Source of the DNA: Streptomyces uncialis
GTDB lineage: Bacteria > Actinomycetota > Actinomycetes > Streptomycetales > Streptomycetaceae
Direction of reading: 5' to 3'
NCBI RefSeq assembly: GCF_001905345.1
Contig: NZ_LFBV01000010.1
Location: 533,225-597,224, forward strand
Length of the DNA stretch: 64,000 nt
In this document: one piece after another, positions 55,263-64,000 of the stretch
Position numbering within the stretch: position 1 is the first letter of the stretch
Layout of the letters: every line of letters starts with the position of its first letter
Position numbers and translations under genes: made by a program
Notes under the pieces: model-generated
What the model was told of the DNA's origin: nothing
The model's input: only the letters and a program-made list of their open reading frames with translations
The model's database searches: none

Positions 55263-55276
55263 CAGAAGGAGAAAGA

Positions 55277-55834
55277 GTGATCGAGGCCGAACTCAAAGCG
55301 CGGGTGCACACGCCCGAGGCGGTGACGCAAGCTCTCGACGATCGAGCCGACGCACGTGTCGAGGTGTACAAGGACAGCTACTACGACCAGCCCGATGGGG
55401 AACTCAGCCGTGCAGGCAAGGAACTGCGGGTGCGCACCGTGCACGGCGCGCACGGCGCCCACACCTTCCTAACCTTCAAAGGCGCTTCCGTTGACGAGAC
55501 ATCGGGTTCAAAACCCGAGTACGAGACCCGGGTCGAAGACGCTGCGGCGGCCCACGCCATCGTGCGCGGACTCGGCCATGTACTGGTCATCGCCTTCGAA
55601 AAGCGGTGCCGCAACTACGCCTTCGAGGCGTGCGGACGTCACATGCTCGCAACTCTCGTCCGTGTGCCCGAGGTCGACGGCACGTTCCTGGAGATCGAGA
55701 CGCTGGTGGAGGAACATGACGTATCGGCGGCCCTGGACGACATCCGCTCTGTTCTCGGCGATCTGGACATCGGTCCAGAGGATCTGACCCGGGACACCTA
55801 CACGGACGCCGTCAGTGCTCAGCGTGCGACCTGA
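55277..55834 (+). CDS. CYTH-domain protein (class IV adenylate cyclase / triphosphatase-like)
   Basis: 185 residues starting VIEAELKAR, the ExExK signature of the CYTH superfamily. It is followed by YYDQPDGELSRAGKELRVR, TFLTFKGA, EYETRV, FEKRC and FLEIETLVEE, which supply the acidic and basic residues of the triphosphate tunnel. The family includes CyaB-type cyclases and thiamine triphosphatases. The size matches. Coupling to an XRE regulator hints at nucleotide-linked signalling or tRNA/nucleotide repair, but no substrate can be assigned. Confidence 0.85.
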   Translation: MIEAELKARVHTPEAVTQALDDRADARVEVYKDSYYDQPDGELSRAGKELRVRTVHGAHGAHTFLTFKGASVDETSGSKPEYETRVEDAAAAHAIVRGLGHVLVIAFEKRCRNYAFEACGRHMLATLVRVPEVDGTFLEIETLVEEHDVSAALDDIRSVLGDLDIGPEDLTRDTYTDAVSAQRAT

Positions 55835-56105
55835 CGTCTTCAACGTCACAGCGGCTCGGCTACGTCTGCGGGCCCGTACCGCAACGCACCCGGCGGCCCC
55901 CGGTTCGACCTGCTCCTCCTTCACCTCGACCGCCCCACCGGATAGCGGGAGCGACCACCCGCCACTCCCCAACTAGCCTACGAACAAAGGCAGTACAAGG
56001 CGTACAACCCTCACGCGCCCTGGGCAGTCCTCCCAGTACACCCCCCTCCTCGTCCACCGCCGTGTGCACCGGACGGCGCCTTACGTACCTGGGAGTCCAC
56101 ACCCC

Positions 56106-57461
56106 ATGCGCAAGTCCCTTCGTCTCAGCCTCGCGACGGCCGCGGCCGTCGCGCTCAGCGGCGGGCTGCTGGCCATTCCGGCGGGTGCCGCTGGAGCGGC
56201 TCCGCAGGCCACGTTCCCCGACGACTTCAACGGTGACGGGTTCCGCGACTACGCCTCCGCCTCCACCAGCAGCCCCGGCGGCACGGTCCGCGTCGTCTTC
56301 GGTACGTCACGAGGAATCGGGGGCGCGTCCCAGCTCATCCACCAGGACAGCCCCGGTGTCCCCGGCGCCGACGAGGCGGGCGACCTGTTCGGCGAGGTCC
56401 GCACCGCCGCCGACTTCGACCGCGACGGGTACGGCGACCTCGCCGTCTCCGCCACCGGCGAGGACATCGGCGGCCGCGACCAGCGCGGTGCCGTCACCAT
56501 CCTGTGGGGCTCCCCCTCCGGCCTCTCCGGCGGCACCTCCGTACCGTCCGCCGGGTACCAGGCGTGGAACCTGTTCGGCAGCGACCTCGCCACCGGTGAC
56601 TTCGACGGGGACGGCGACACCGAACTCGCCGCCGTCGAGTCCTCCGACGCGTTCGTCTTCCAGGGCTCGTACTCCCGCGCCGCCATCGCCGTACGTCCCG
56701 TCCACGTCGACACCGGCCGCTACTACGCGGCCAACCTGATCGCGGGCAAGGTCACCAAGGACCGCGCCACCGACCTGGTGATCCTCGGCTCCATACCCGC
56801 GAACAGCCGGTTGACCGGACACGCCCGCTTCTACCGGGGCGGCGCCACGGGACTCGTCCAGGGCCGGACCATCCCGATCGACGTGGTCCAGGACGACATG
56901 GGCGAGGGGGTCGTCACGGACTTCGACAAGGACGGCTACGGCGACATCGCCATCGGCACGCCCGACACGAACGGCGAGAAGGGCTACGTCACCCTGTGGA
57001 GCGGAACGGGCAAGGGCGCGGGCTCCTACAAGCGGATCACGCAGGCCACGTCCGGTGTCGCCGGGTCCCCCGAGGCGGGTGACCACTTCGGCTCGTCCGT
57101 CGCGGTGGGCGACGTGAACGGGGACGGGAACCCGGACCTCGCGATCGGTGCCGGCGGCGAGAAGCTGAACGGCCGCGCCGACGCGGGCGCGGTGCACGTC
57201 CTGCGCGGGAGCAAGCTGGGGCTGTCCGGCAAGAACTCCCAGTACTTCAGCCGCGCGACGGCCGGAGTGCCCGGCTCGGTCACCCAGAACGAGGAGTTCG
57301 GCAAAGTGGTGCGGCTCCGGGACGTCAACGGCGACAGTCGCGCCGATCTGCATGTCACCGCCAACCAGGGCTCCTTGCGCCTGCTCGGCAGCCGCACGGG
57401 CGTCACGACCTCCGGCATCAGGGGGATCGCCACGTACGAGGTCACCGGCATCCTCCACTGA
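56106..57461 (+). CDS. Secreted FG-GAP repeat (integrin alpha-like beta-propeller) protein
   Basis: 451 residues. A signal peptide (1-32) is followed by about seven FG-GAP blades with calcium loops such as DFNGDGFRD, DFDRDGYGD, DFDGDGDTE, DFDKDGYGD and DVNGDGNPD. This is an extracellular beta-propeller typical of Streptomyces; the role may be adhesion or ligand binding. GGGAG lies about 13 nt before the ATG. It separates the XRE/CYTH pair from CRISPR array 3. Confidence 0.9.
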   Translation: MRKSLRLSLATAAAVALSGGLLAIPAGAAGAAPQATFPDDFNGDGFRDYASASTSSPGGTVRVVFGTSRGIGGASQLIHQDSPGVPGADEAGDLFGEVRTAADFDRDGYGDLAVSATGEDIGGRDQRGAVTILWGSPSGLSGGTSVPSAGYQAWNLFGSDLATGDFDGDGDTELAAVESSDAFVFQGSYSRAAIAVRPVHVDTGRYYAANLIAGKVTKDRATDLVILGSIPANSRLTGHARFYRGGATGLVQGRTIPIDVVQDDMGEGVVTDFDKDGYGDIAIGTPDTNGEKGYVTLWSGTGKGAGSYKRITQATSGVAGSPEAGDHFGSSVAVGDVNGDGNPDLAIGAGGEKLNGRADAGAVHVLRGSKLGLSGKNSQYFSRATAGVPGSVTQNEEFGKVVRLRDVNGDSRADLHVTANQGSLRLLGSRTGVTTSGIRGIATYEVTGILH

Positions 57462-57659
57462 CCGGGCCCCGCACCGACCCGTACCTGTGGCTCCACCCCG
57501 CCCCGCTCGCTCCCTGGGCGGGGCCTAACTCGTTGCGCCCACTACGACTCGCAACGGACGGGACCAGGTCGAGGGCCGGTTGTACCCTTCCCCCGGGACG
57601 GATCGGGTGTTCGGGTACGTGCCTTGTACGGAGGGGGTGCCAAGGGCGAACGCGGGGGT

Positions 57660-57716
57660 GCGATGCGACTAAAGGAAAACGGGCCGATCCGCTGAGAAAC
57701 CCGCAGGTCAGGAAGT
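57660..57716 (+). promoter_or_regulatory. Leader core of CRISPR array 3
   Basis: Gap-free match to the leader cores of arrays 1 and 2. Similarity to leader 2 continues left to about 57580 (GGTTGTACCCTTC shared). Confidence 0.85.
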
Positions 57717-58476
57717 GTAGTCCCCGCACGCGCGGGGGTGGTCCCTCCTTCCGGAGGTCCACCCCGAACTGCTTCCAGTAGTCCCCGCACGCGCGGGGGT
57801 GGTCCCCCCTGGCAGCAGTGGCCGATGACGGCCGGTGGGTAGTCCCCGCACGCGCGGGGGTGGTCCCGATCACGAAGACGGAACGGGATGTACGTTCGTG
57901 TAGTCCCCGCACGCGCGGGGGTGGTCCCCTGGACAAGCGCGTCGACACCCGCGTGCGCGGGTAGTCCCCGCACGCGCGGGGGTGGTCCCGTCCACGTGAT
58001 CTCTCCAAGGTGATCGTGGATGTAGTCCCCGCACGCGCGGGGGTGGTCCGTACACGTCCGCCGAGTGCGCCCGGATCTACGGGTAGTCCCCGCACGCGCG
58101 GGGGTGGTCCGCCGATGGCGACGCTCAAGAGCATCGACATCATGTAGTCCCCGCACGCGCGGGGGTGGTCCTGTGAGTGGCTGGGGGCCGCTGTTGCCGG
58201 ACACGTAGTCCCCGCACGCGCGGGGGTGGTCCCTTCTGGGAGCGAGGGCGACGCACGTCCATCTAGTAGTCCCCGCACGCGCGGGGGTGGTCCCATGATC
58301 TCGCAGCCCGGGGCGGTAGGGGTGTGGTAGTCCCCGCACGCGCGGGGGTGGTCCCGGCGACTGCGGTCACCACGCCGACGGCATCACGTAGTCCCCGCAC
58401 ACGCGGGGATGTCCCAGTCCGCCAGTGGCTCAACAACCTCCGCAAACCGTGGTCCCCGCACCCACAGGGACAGCCC
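57717..58476 (+). CRISPR. CRISPR array 3, type I-E-like, 13 repeats and 12 spacers
   Basis: 28-nt repeats, 33-nt spacers, 61-nt period. Repeats 1-11 are identical: GTAGTCCCCGCACGCGC at the start and GGGGTGGTCC at the end. Repeat 12 (58388) is degenerate (ACACGCGGGGATGTCCC at its 3' part). A further degraded repeat at 58449-58476 keeps the 33-nt spacing, so the array has decayed from its far end. No cassette copy follows; a ThDP-enzyme gene ends 89 nt downstream. Confidence 0.97.
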
Positions 58477-58564
58477 CAGGCGCACCGCCCCGCGAACGTT
58501 CACCATGGGGTGGGGAGCCGTGGGGAGCCGCACCCACAACGCCCCACCCCCCAACCCCCGCCCC

Positions 58565-60250
58565 CTACAAATGCGTAGGCGCGAACATCCTCAGTACCGC
58601 CGGGAGGACCACCACCGAAGGGCCGCTCTCCGCGAACGACTTCGTCAAGGTGGCGCCCAGGGTGTCCGGGGTCGCCAGGGTCGCGGGGACTCCGAAGGAC
58701 TCCGCGAGGGCGACGAAGTCCGGGCGGGACAGTTCCGTGCCCGTGGCCTCGCCGAACGTGTCGGTCATGTACTCGCGGAGGATGCCGTAGCCGCCGTCGT
58801 CCACGATCAGCCACGTGACGTTCAGGTCGTACTGGCGGGCCGTCGCCAGCTCGGCGATCGAGTACATCGCGCCGCCGTCGCCGGACACCGCGAGGACCGG
58901 GCGGGACGGGTCCGCCGCCGCCGCGCCCAGCGCGGCGGGGAAACCGTAACCGAGGCCCCCGGCCCCCTGCGCGGAGTGCATCGTGTTGGGCCGCCGCGCG
59001 TCGAACGCGGACCACGCCCAGTACGCCAGGATCGTCATGTCCCAGAAGGACGGTGACGAGTCGGGCAGCGCCGCGCGGATCGTCGTCAGCAGCGACTGCT
59101 CCAGGTCGAGTTCCTGTCCGGCGATCCGCTCCCGTACCGCGCCGAGGACACCCCGTACCCGCTCGGCCGCGCCGGTGTCGCCCCGCTCCCGTACCGTCTC
59201 CAGCAGCGCGCCCAGCGCCAGGCGGGCGTCCGCGTGGATGCCCAGCGCGGGGTGGTTGGACTCCAGTTTGCCGAGGTCGGCCTCGATCTGGACGACCCGG
59301 CCCCGGGGGCGGAACGTGTGGTAGTTGGACGACAGTTCGCCGAGGCCGGAGCCGACGACCAGCAGGACGTCCGCGTCCTCCAGGAAGTCCGTGGTGTGAC
59401 GGTCCTCCAGCCAGGACTGGAGCGACAGTTCATGGTCCCAGGGGAACGCGCCCTTGCCGCCGAACGTCGTCACGACCGGCGCGTCCAGCTTCTCCGCCAG
59501 CGCCCGCAGCTTGCCGGACGCGTCCGAGCGGACCACCCCGCCGCCCGCGATGATCACCGGGCGTTCGGCGCGCGACAGCAGATCGGCCGCCACCGCCGTC
59601 AGCTCGGGGCGCGGGAACACCTCGTCCGGGGTCGCGTCGAGGCCCGTCACCACGGGGATCGGCGTCTCGGCCAGCAGGACGTCCTGCGGGATCTCCACCC
59701 ACACCGGACCGTGCGGCGCGGTCAGCGCCGACTGCCACGCCCGCGCGATCGCCGACGGGATCTGCGACGCGGTGCGTACCGTGTGGACGGACTTCACCAC
59801 GTCCCGGAACGCGGCCTTCTGGTCGCGCAGCTCGTGCAGATAGCCGTGCCGGCCGCCGCCGAGGCCCGCCACCGGGATCTGGCTGGAGATCGCCAGCACG
59901 GGCGCCGACGCCGCCGCCGCCTCCTGGAGCGCGGCGAGCGAGGTGAGCGCGCCCGGCCCCGTCGACAGCAGCAGCGGGGCCGCCTCGCCGGTGACCCGGC
60001 CGTAGGCGTCCGCCGCGAAGCCCGCGTTGTTCTCCACGCGCAGGCCCACGTACCGCAGGTCGCTGCGGCGCAGCGCGTCGAACATGCCGAGCGCGTGCTG
60101 GCCCGGCAGCCCGAAGACGGTGGTCGCGCCGAGGCTCTGGAGCGTCTCCACGACGAGGTCGCCGCCGTTGCGTCCGGGCGGCGGGTTCAGCGCCGCCTCG
60201 GTCTGCGCGGCCGTCGGCAGCAGTTCGGGCCCGTGGTGGTCGTGCGTCAC
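58565..60250 (-). CDS. Thiamine-diphosphate-dependent enzyme (acetolactate synthase-like)
   Basis: 561 residues with the three-domain layout of the acetohydroxyacid synthase/benzoylformate decarboxylase family. The N-terminal VFGLPGQHALGMFDAL leads to the conserved Glu in GLRVENNAGFAADAYGR. The central domain is FGGKGAFPWDHE-like, and the C-terminal ThDP motif runs from VSGDGGAMYSIAE to VDDGGYGILREY. The pathway is not certain; the agmatinase and symporter upstream on the same strand suggest a catabolic decarboxylase or lyase in guanidino or amino compound breakdown. Starts at a GTG. Confidence 0.85.
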   Translation of the reverse strand: MTHDHHGPELLPTAAQTEAALNPPPGRNGGDLVVETLQSLGATTVFGLPGQHALGMFDALRRSDLRYVGLRVENNAGFAADAYGRVTGEAAPLLLSTGPGALTSLAALQEAAAASAPVLAISSQIPVAGLGGGRHGYLHELRDQKAAFRDVVKSVHTVRTASQIPSAIARAWQSALTAPHGPVWVEIPQDVLLAETPIPVVTGLDATPDEVFPRPELTAVAADLLSRAERPVIIAGGGVVRSDASGKLRALAEKLDAPVVTTFGGKGAFPWDHELSLQSWLEDRHTTDFLEDADVLLVVGSGLGELSSNYHTFRPRGRVVQIEADLGKLESNHPALGIHADARLALGALLETVRERGDTGAAERVRGVLGAVRERIAGQELDLEQSLLTTIRAALPDSSPSFWDMTILAYWAWSAFDARRPNTMHSAQGAGGLGYGFPAALGAAAADPSRPVLAVSGDGGAMYSIAELATARQYDLNVTWLIVDDGGYGILREYMTDTFGEATGTELSRPDFVALAESFGVPATLATPDTLGATLTKSFAESGPSVVVLPAVLRMFAPTHL

Positions 60251-60364
60251 TTCAGCCGCTCCCTGGTCGTGGGGTGGGGGGTGAGGGGGGTGGAGGTGCG
60301 GCCCCTCGCGGAGGGGCCGCCTGGTGCGGGCCCGGTGTCGGGTACGCCGGGCCGGTGTGCGACA

Positions 60365-60421
60365 GGCCGGTGCGGACTGGCCGGTGCGGACTGGCCGGTG
60401 TGCGACTGGCCGGTATGCGAC
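60365..60421. repeat. Four tandem 14-15 bp repeats, GGCCGGTGCGGACT type
   Basis: Short direct repeats in the gap between the agmatinase and ThDP enzyme genes, ending just before the agmatinase stop codon. Non-coding. Confidence 0.7.
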
Positions 60422-60424
60422 GGG

Positions 60425-61447
60425 TCAGCCCGTCGTGCGGCTCGCCGCGATCTGCCGCGCCATGATCGTCGTCAGCTCGTACGCCGTGTGGGACGCGGCG
60501 ACCGCCGTGATCTCGGCGTGGTCGTACGCCGGGGCGACCTCGACCACGTCGGCCGAGACGAGGTTGCAGGAGGCCAGGCCGCGCAGGATCTCCAGGAGCT
60601 CGCGGGAGGTCATGCCGCCCGCCTCGGGGGTGCCGGTGCCGGGGGCGTGGGCCGGGTCGAGGCAGTCGATGTCGATGGAGATGTACAGCGGGCGGTCCCC
60701 GATGCGCTGGCGCAGCTGGTCCGCGACCTCGTCGGCGCCCCGGCGGTAGACGTCCGCCGAGGTGACGATGCCGAAGCCCATCTTCTCGTCGTCGGTGAGG
60801 TCCTGCTTGCCGTACAGCGGGCCGCGGATGCCGACGTGGGAGAGGGCGGAGGTGTCCAGGATGCCCTCCTCGACGGCCCGCCGGAACGGGGTGCCGTGCG
60901 TGTACTCGGCGCCGAAGTAGGTGTCCCAGGTGTCGAGGTGCGCGTCGAAGTGCAGCAGCGCTACCGGGCCGTGCTTCTTGGCGACGGAGCGCAGCAGCGG
61001 CAGCGCGATGGTGTGGTCGCCGCCGAGGGTCATCATCCGGGCGCCGCTGCCGAGCAGGTCGTCCGCGGCGGCCTCGATGGTCTCGACGGCCTCGTGGATG
61101 TTGAACGGGTTGGCCGCGATGTCACCGGCGTCCGCGACCTGTGCGAGGGCGAAGGGCGACGCGTCCTGCGCCGGGTTGTACGGGCGCAGCAGCCGGGACG
61201 CCTCACGGATCGCGTTGCCGCCGAAGCGGGCGCCGGGGCGGTAGGACACCCCGGTGTCGAAGGGGACGCCGACGACGGCCACGTCGGTGGTGCCCACCTG
61301 GTCGAGGCGGGGCAGCCGCGCGAAGGTGGCGGGGCCCGCGTACCGGGGGACGCGGGAGGAGTCCACGGGGCCGACGGGGCCGGCCGGGGTGCCCTGGGTG
61401 CCTGCGGCGGCGGGGGTGCCCTCGGCCGGGTTCTCGGTGGTGCTCAT
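60425..61447 (-). CDS. speB: Agmatinase/guanidinobutyrase-family ureohydrolase
   Basis: 340 residues of the arginase/agmatinase superfamily. All Mn-binding motifs are present: GGDHTIALP, FDAHLDTWD and SIDIDCLDPAHAPGTGTPE. It hydrolyses a guanidino group to urea and an amine; agmatine, guanidinobutyrate or guanidinopropionate are possible substrates. The first 35 residues are a Thr/Pro/Ala-rich tail. GGAGGAG precedes the ATG at 61447. It lies in one direction between a symporter and a ThDP enzyme, which suggests uptake and breakdown of an external compound. Confidence 0.92.
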   Translation of the reverse strand: MSTTENPAEGTPAAAGTQGTPAGPVGPVDSSRVPRYAGPATFARLPRLDQVGTTDVAVVGVPFDTGVSYRPGARFGGNAIREASRLLRPYNPAQDASPFALAQVADAGDIAANPFNIHEAVETIEAAADDLLGSGARMMTLGGDHTIALPLLRSVAKKHGPVALLHFDAHLDTWDTYFGAEYTHGTPFRRAVEEGILDTSALSHVGIRGPLYGKQDLTDDEKMGFGIVTSADVYRRGADEVADQLRQRIGDRPLYISIDIDCLDPAHAPGTGTPEAGGMTSRELLEILRGLASCNLVSADVVEVAPAYDHAEITAVAASHTAYELTTIMARQIAASRTTG

Positions 61448-61686
61448 CGTCGGACTCCTCCTGGTGCGGTTCTGGCGGGCCGGCGGCTGCCGGGGTACGT
61501 CCGGGGTTTCCTCGCGTACGGGCACCCGCCGGGTGCTTGTGGCTTCAGTTGTCGCCGGGCGGCGGCGGGCGGACCGGGTGCCGTGCCGGGTGTACCCGGG
61601 CGGGGTACCGGTCCGCCCCCTGGTGCCGGGGTGTGCGGTGCGCCGGCCTGCGGGGACGGGCGCTCGGATGGTGCCGGTCGCTCGTG

Positions 61687-63255
61687 CTACCCGCTCGTGC
61701 TTCCAGTGTGGCCCACCGCGGACCGCTGCCCCTCCGCGGGCCCGGGAACCGCTGCGGGCCCGGGAACCACTGCGGCGCCCGGCTCGGGTGCGGCGCCCGG
61801 CTCGGGTGCGCGGCCCGCGACGCGCTCCCGCCAGGCGGCCAGCGTTTCCGGGTCGGTGGGCGGGGTCGCCAGCGAGACGGTGACGTAGACGGCGAGGGAG
61901 GCGAGCAGTCCGTACATGACGGGTTCGTTGGCGAGGATGCCGTAGTGCCACATCAGGCCGATGACGGCGGTCCCGCCGACGGCGACGGCGGCGAGGGCTC
62001 CGGATGCGGTGCCGCGCTTCCACAGGAGTCCGCCGAGGATGGGTACGAGCAGCCCGCCGACGAGGAGGTTGTAGGCGACGGTCAGCGCCTGCACGACGTC
62101 GTTCAGCGCGATGGCTATCGCGATCACGCCGACGCCCATGACGAGGATGAACAGCCGGTTCCCCTTGACCTCGTCGATCTCGTCGTCCCCTTGGGCGGAC
62201 CCGTCCGGGCCGGGCGCGGGGCGGCCGACCGCTCCGCGCAGCCGCGACCAGATGTCGTTGTTGGCGACGGTCGCGCAGGCGATCAGCGCACCGGACGACG
62301 TGGACATCACAGCGGCGAGCGCGGCGGCCAGCACCAGCCCGCGCACGCCCATCGGCAGCTCCTCCTTGACGATGGTGGCGAAGGCGTCGTCGGCGGCGAG
62401 CTTCGGGTACAGCACCTTGGCGGCGGTGCCGATGACGGCTCCGGCGACGGCGTAGACGAGGCAGTACGTACCGGCGGCCATCCCGCCCCAGCGGGCCGTG
62501 GTGTCGCTGCGGGCGGTGAAGACGCGCTGCCAGATGTCCTGCCCGATGAGCATGCCGAAGGTGTAGATCAGCACATAGGTGAAGATCGTCTCGCCGCCGA
62601 TGCCGAGCGGGTCGAAGTACTCGGTCGGCAGCTGGGCCTTCATCTCGCTGAAGCCGCCCGCCTTGATCACCGCGATCGGCAGGAGCAGCAGCAGGATGCC
62701 GACGGTCTTCACCACGAACTGGACCATGTCGGTGAGCGTGATCGACCACATCCCGCCGAGCGTGGAGTACGCGACGACGATGGAACCGCCGAGGATGATC
62801 GAGAGGGTGCGGTTCAGGTCGAACATGACGTCGAAGATGGTGGCGTAGGCGATGGTCGAGGTCACCGCGAGCATCAGGGTGTACGCCCACATGACGACCC
62901 CGGAGATCACCCCGGCCCGGCCGCCGTAGCGCAGGTCCAGCATCTCGGAGACGGTGTACACCTTCAGCCGGGCGATCCGCGCCGAGAAGAACACCGACAG
63001 GGCGAGCAGCCCGAGGCCGATGGTGAGGACCATCCAGGCGCCGGAGAGCCCGTACTGGTAGCCGAGGCCCACGCCGCCGATGGTGGAGGCGCCGCCGAGG
63101 ACGATCGCGGCGATGGTGCCGGAGTACATGACGGGGCCGAGGCGGCGGCCCGCGACCAGGAAATCGCTCTTGGACTTGGCGCGGCGCATGCCCCACCAGC
63201 CCATGGCCAGCATGCCTGCCAGATAGACGGCGATCACTGCGTAGTCGACGGCCAT
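61687..63255 (-). CDS. Sodium:solute symporter (SSF family)
   Basis: 522 residues with about 13 transmembrane helices of the LeuT-fold SSF family, starting MAVDYAVIAVYLAGMLAMGWW. The signature region GVVMWAYTLMLAVTSTIAYA and Ser-rich VMSTSSGALIACATVANND (sodium site in helix 8) are typical. The last 45 residues are a Pro/Gly/Ala repeat tail (PEPGAAPEPGAAVVPG). First gene of the agmatinase cluster, so it probably imports the guanidino compound or amine. AAGGAGG precedes the ATG. Confidence 0.9.
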   Translation of the reverse strand: MAVDYAVIAVYLAGMLAMGWWGMRRAKSKSDFLVAGRRLGPVMYSGTIAAIVLGGASTIGGVGLGYQYGLSGAWMVLTIGLGLLALSVFFSARIARLKVYTVSEMLDLRYGGRAGVISGVVMWAYTLMLAVTSTIAYATIFDVMFDLNRTLSIILGGSIVVAYSTLGGMWSITLTDMVQFVVKTVGILLLLLPIAVIKAGGFSEMKAQLPTEYFDPLGIGGETIFTYVLIYTFGMLIGQDIWQRVFTARSDTTARWGGMAAGTYCLVYAVAGAVIGTAAKVLYPKLAADDAFATIVKEELPMGVRGLVLAAALAAVMSTSSGALIACATVANNDIWSRLRGAVGRPAPGPDGSAQGDDEIDEVKGNRLFILVMGVGVIAIAIALNDVVQALTVAYNLLVGGLLVPILGGLLWKRGTASGALAAVAVGGTAVIGLMWHYGILANEPVMYGLLASLAVYVTVSLATPPTDPETLAAWRERVAGRAPEPGAAPEPGAAVVPGPAAVPGPAEGQRSAVGHTGSTSG

Positions 63256-63288
63256 ACGGGGCCTCCTTCGCGCCTCGGCGGCGGTGCT

Positions 63289-63372
63289 GCGGGGGGACGG
63301 TGAGCGGGGTGCGGCGGTGAGCGGGTGCGGGGTGCGGCGGGGTGCGGCGGTGAGCGGGGTGCGGGTCGGGTC
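63289..63372. repeat. GTGCGGCGGTGAGCGG tandem repeats in a divergent promoter gap
   Basis: The 341-nt gap (63256-63596) between the symporter and the PucR-like gene contains imperfect repeats of GGTGAGCGGGGTGCGG next to the symporter. The more balanced stretch at 63520-63570 is the likely promoter zone. No gene is supported. Confidence 0.6.
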
Positions 63373-63596
63373 CGGTCGGGTCGGGCTCGCACGTCGCGGG
63401 GCGGGTCGGGGGGTGCGCGGGCGGGCCGCCGGTGACCGCGTCGCGAGGGACGGTGTCCGCCCCGGCCAGGGGCCGTCCGGACGCTGTCCGCCGTGACGCG
63501 GTCACCGGCAGGGACGACGATAGGTGGCCGGAAAGCAACGCTGAAGTGTACGTTTCATCCACTTCTCGCGACTTCGATGGAGGGAACGTCCACCCC

Positions 63597-64000
63597 GTGC
63601 CGCCCGACGAGCCGACCCCACGCCCTCCAGCCCCGCCGACCCAGTCCACTGCGCCGGCTCCCCCGCTCCCGTCGGACCCCGTGCCCGCCGCCGTCCCGCC
63701 CACCCCGCCCGTCCCGCTCACCGCACTGCTGGCGCGGGACGATCTGGGGCTGCGGCAGCTCGCCGGGCCCCGGGACGCGGCGACCGTGATCCTGTGGGCG
63801 CACACCTCCGAGATGTCCGACCCGTACCCGTATCTGCTGGGCGGCGAGCTGCTGCTCACGGCCGGGGCGCACACGGCGGAGGCGACGGACGGGGCGCGGA
63901 GCGGGCCGTACTGGGACGCCTATGTGTCCCGGGTCGTCGCGGCGGGCGGCGCGGCGGTCGGCTTCGGGCTCGCCCCGGTCCACGACACCGTCCCGTACGC
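63597..64000 (+). CDS. PucR-family regulator, N-terminal part (runs off the window)
   Basis: 134 residues visible from the GTG at 63597, with GGAGGGAA 11-18 nt upstream. About 40 Pro/Ala-rich residues come first, then VPLTALLARDDLGLRQLAGP and ILWAHTSEMSDPYPYLLGGELLLTAG. The second segment is the N-terminal domain of PucR-type purine/amine catabolism regulators. Divergent from the symporter-agmatinase cluster, so probably its activator or repressor. The HTH end lies to the right. Confidence 0.8.
   Translation, partial: MPPDEPTPRPPAPPTQSTAPAPPLPSDPVPAAVPPTPPVPLTALLARDDLGLRQLAGPRDAATVILWAHTSEMSDPYPYLLGGELLLTAGAHTAEATDGARSGPYWDAYVSRVVAAGGAAVGFGLAPVHDTVPY

Noticed and set aside
46974..58564. cas genes hidden among the small ORFs between the arrays
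   Set aside because: The proteins encoded there are zinc-ribbon, HTH, GNAT, CYTH and FG-GAP types; none shows Cas1, Cas3 HD/helicase, Cas6e or Cascade features.

Overview
The window is high-GC actinobacterial chromosome, almost certainly Streptomyces. Evidence: GC-rich codon use throughout, many GTG starts, small helix-turn-helix (HTH) and zinc-ribbon proteins typical of the genus, a NarL-type sensor kinase, an S37 tripeptidyl aminopeptidase, actinobacterial CRISPR repeats of type I-E character, and scattered copies of a 19-bp intergenic repeat. No rRNA, tRNA, insertion sequence or cas gene was recognised.

Left part, 1-14 kb. A truncated sensor kinase is followed by an ABC exporter whose ATPase is fused to an exported alpha/beta hydrolase (1097-4698). 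A repeat-rich gap precedes a myo-inositol catabolic operon on the minus strand: iolC, a Cgl0159-type aldolase, iolB, iolD and mmsA. An iolE/mocC-like TIM-barrel gene is divergent from iolC across a palindromic, promoter-bearing gap. Together these cover most steps from inosose to acetyl-CoA or propionyl-CoA; iolG is not here.

14-34 kb. A CsoR-type operator controls copZ and copA. Citrate synthase, RecD2 helicase and a ribokinase follow. Next is a LacI-controlled three-gene operon (Gfo/Idh/MocA oxidoreductase, DUF993 aldolase-like protein, TIM-barrel isomerase), every junction of which overlaps by 4 nt. Its substrate is unknown. A MarR-GNAT fusion, another isomerase, and a LysR/EamA divergent pair come after it.

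34-47 kb. This part is mainly envelope and secreted functions: a GH3 glycosidase, a lipoprotein, an S37 peptidase, a 1395-residue ABC exporter carrying both half-transporters in one chain, a class A beta-lactamase-like hydrolase and a beta-helix protein. Several carry low-complexity extensions made from tandem DNA repeats.

47-58.5 kb is the accessory heart of the window. Three CRISPR arrays of type I-E character (18, 8 and 13 repeats) share a gap-free 57-nt leader core and point the same way. Arrays 1 and 2 are each followed by a copy of the same small-gene cassette, with different members broken in each copy. Within both of those arrays the repeat sequence switches at one point. An HTH-TPR regulator, acetyltransferase remnants and an HTH/CYTH gene pair lie between the arrays, but no cas genes do.

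58.5-64 kb holds a ThDP enzyme, an agmatinase-family ureohydrolase, a sodium:solute symporter and the start of a PucR-like regulator. This looks like a locus for uptake and breakdown of a guanidino compound or amine.
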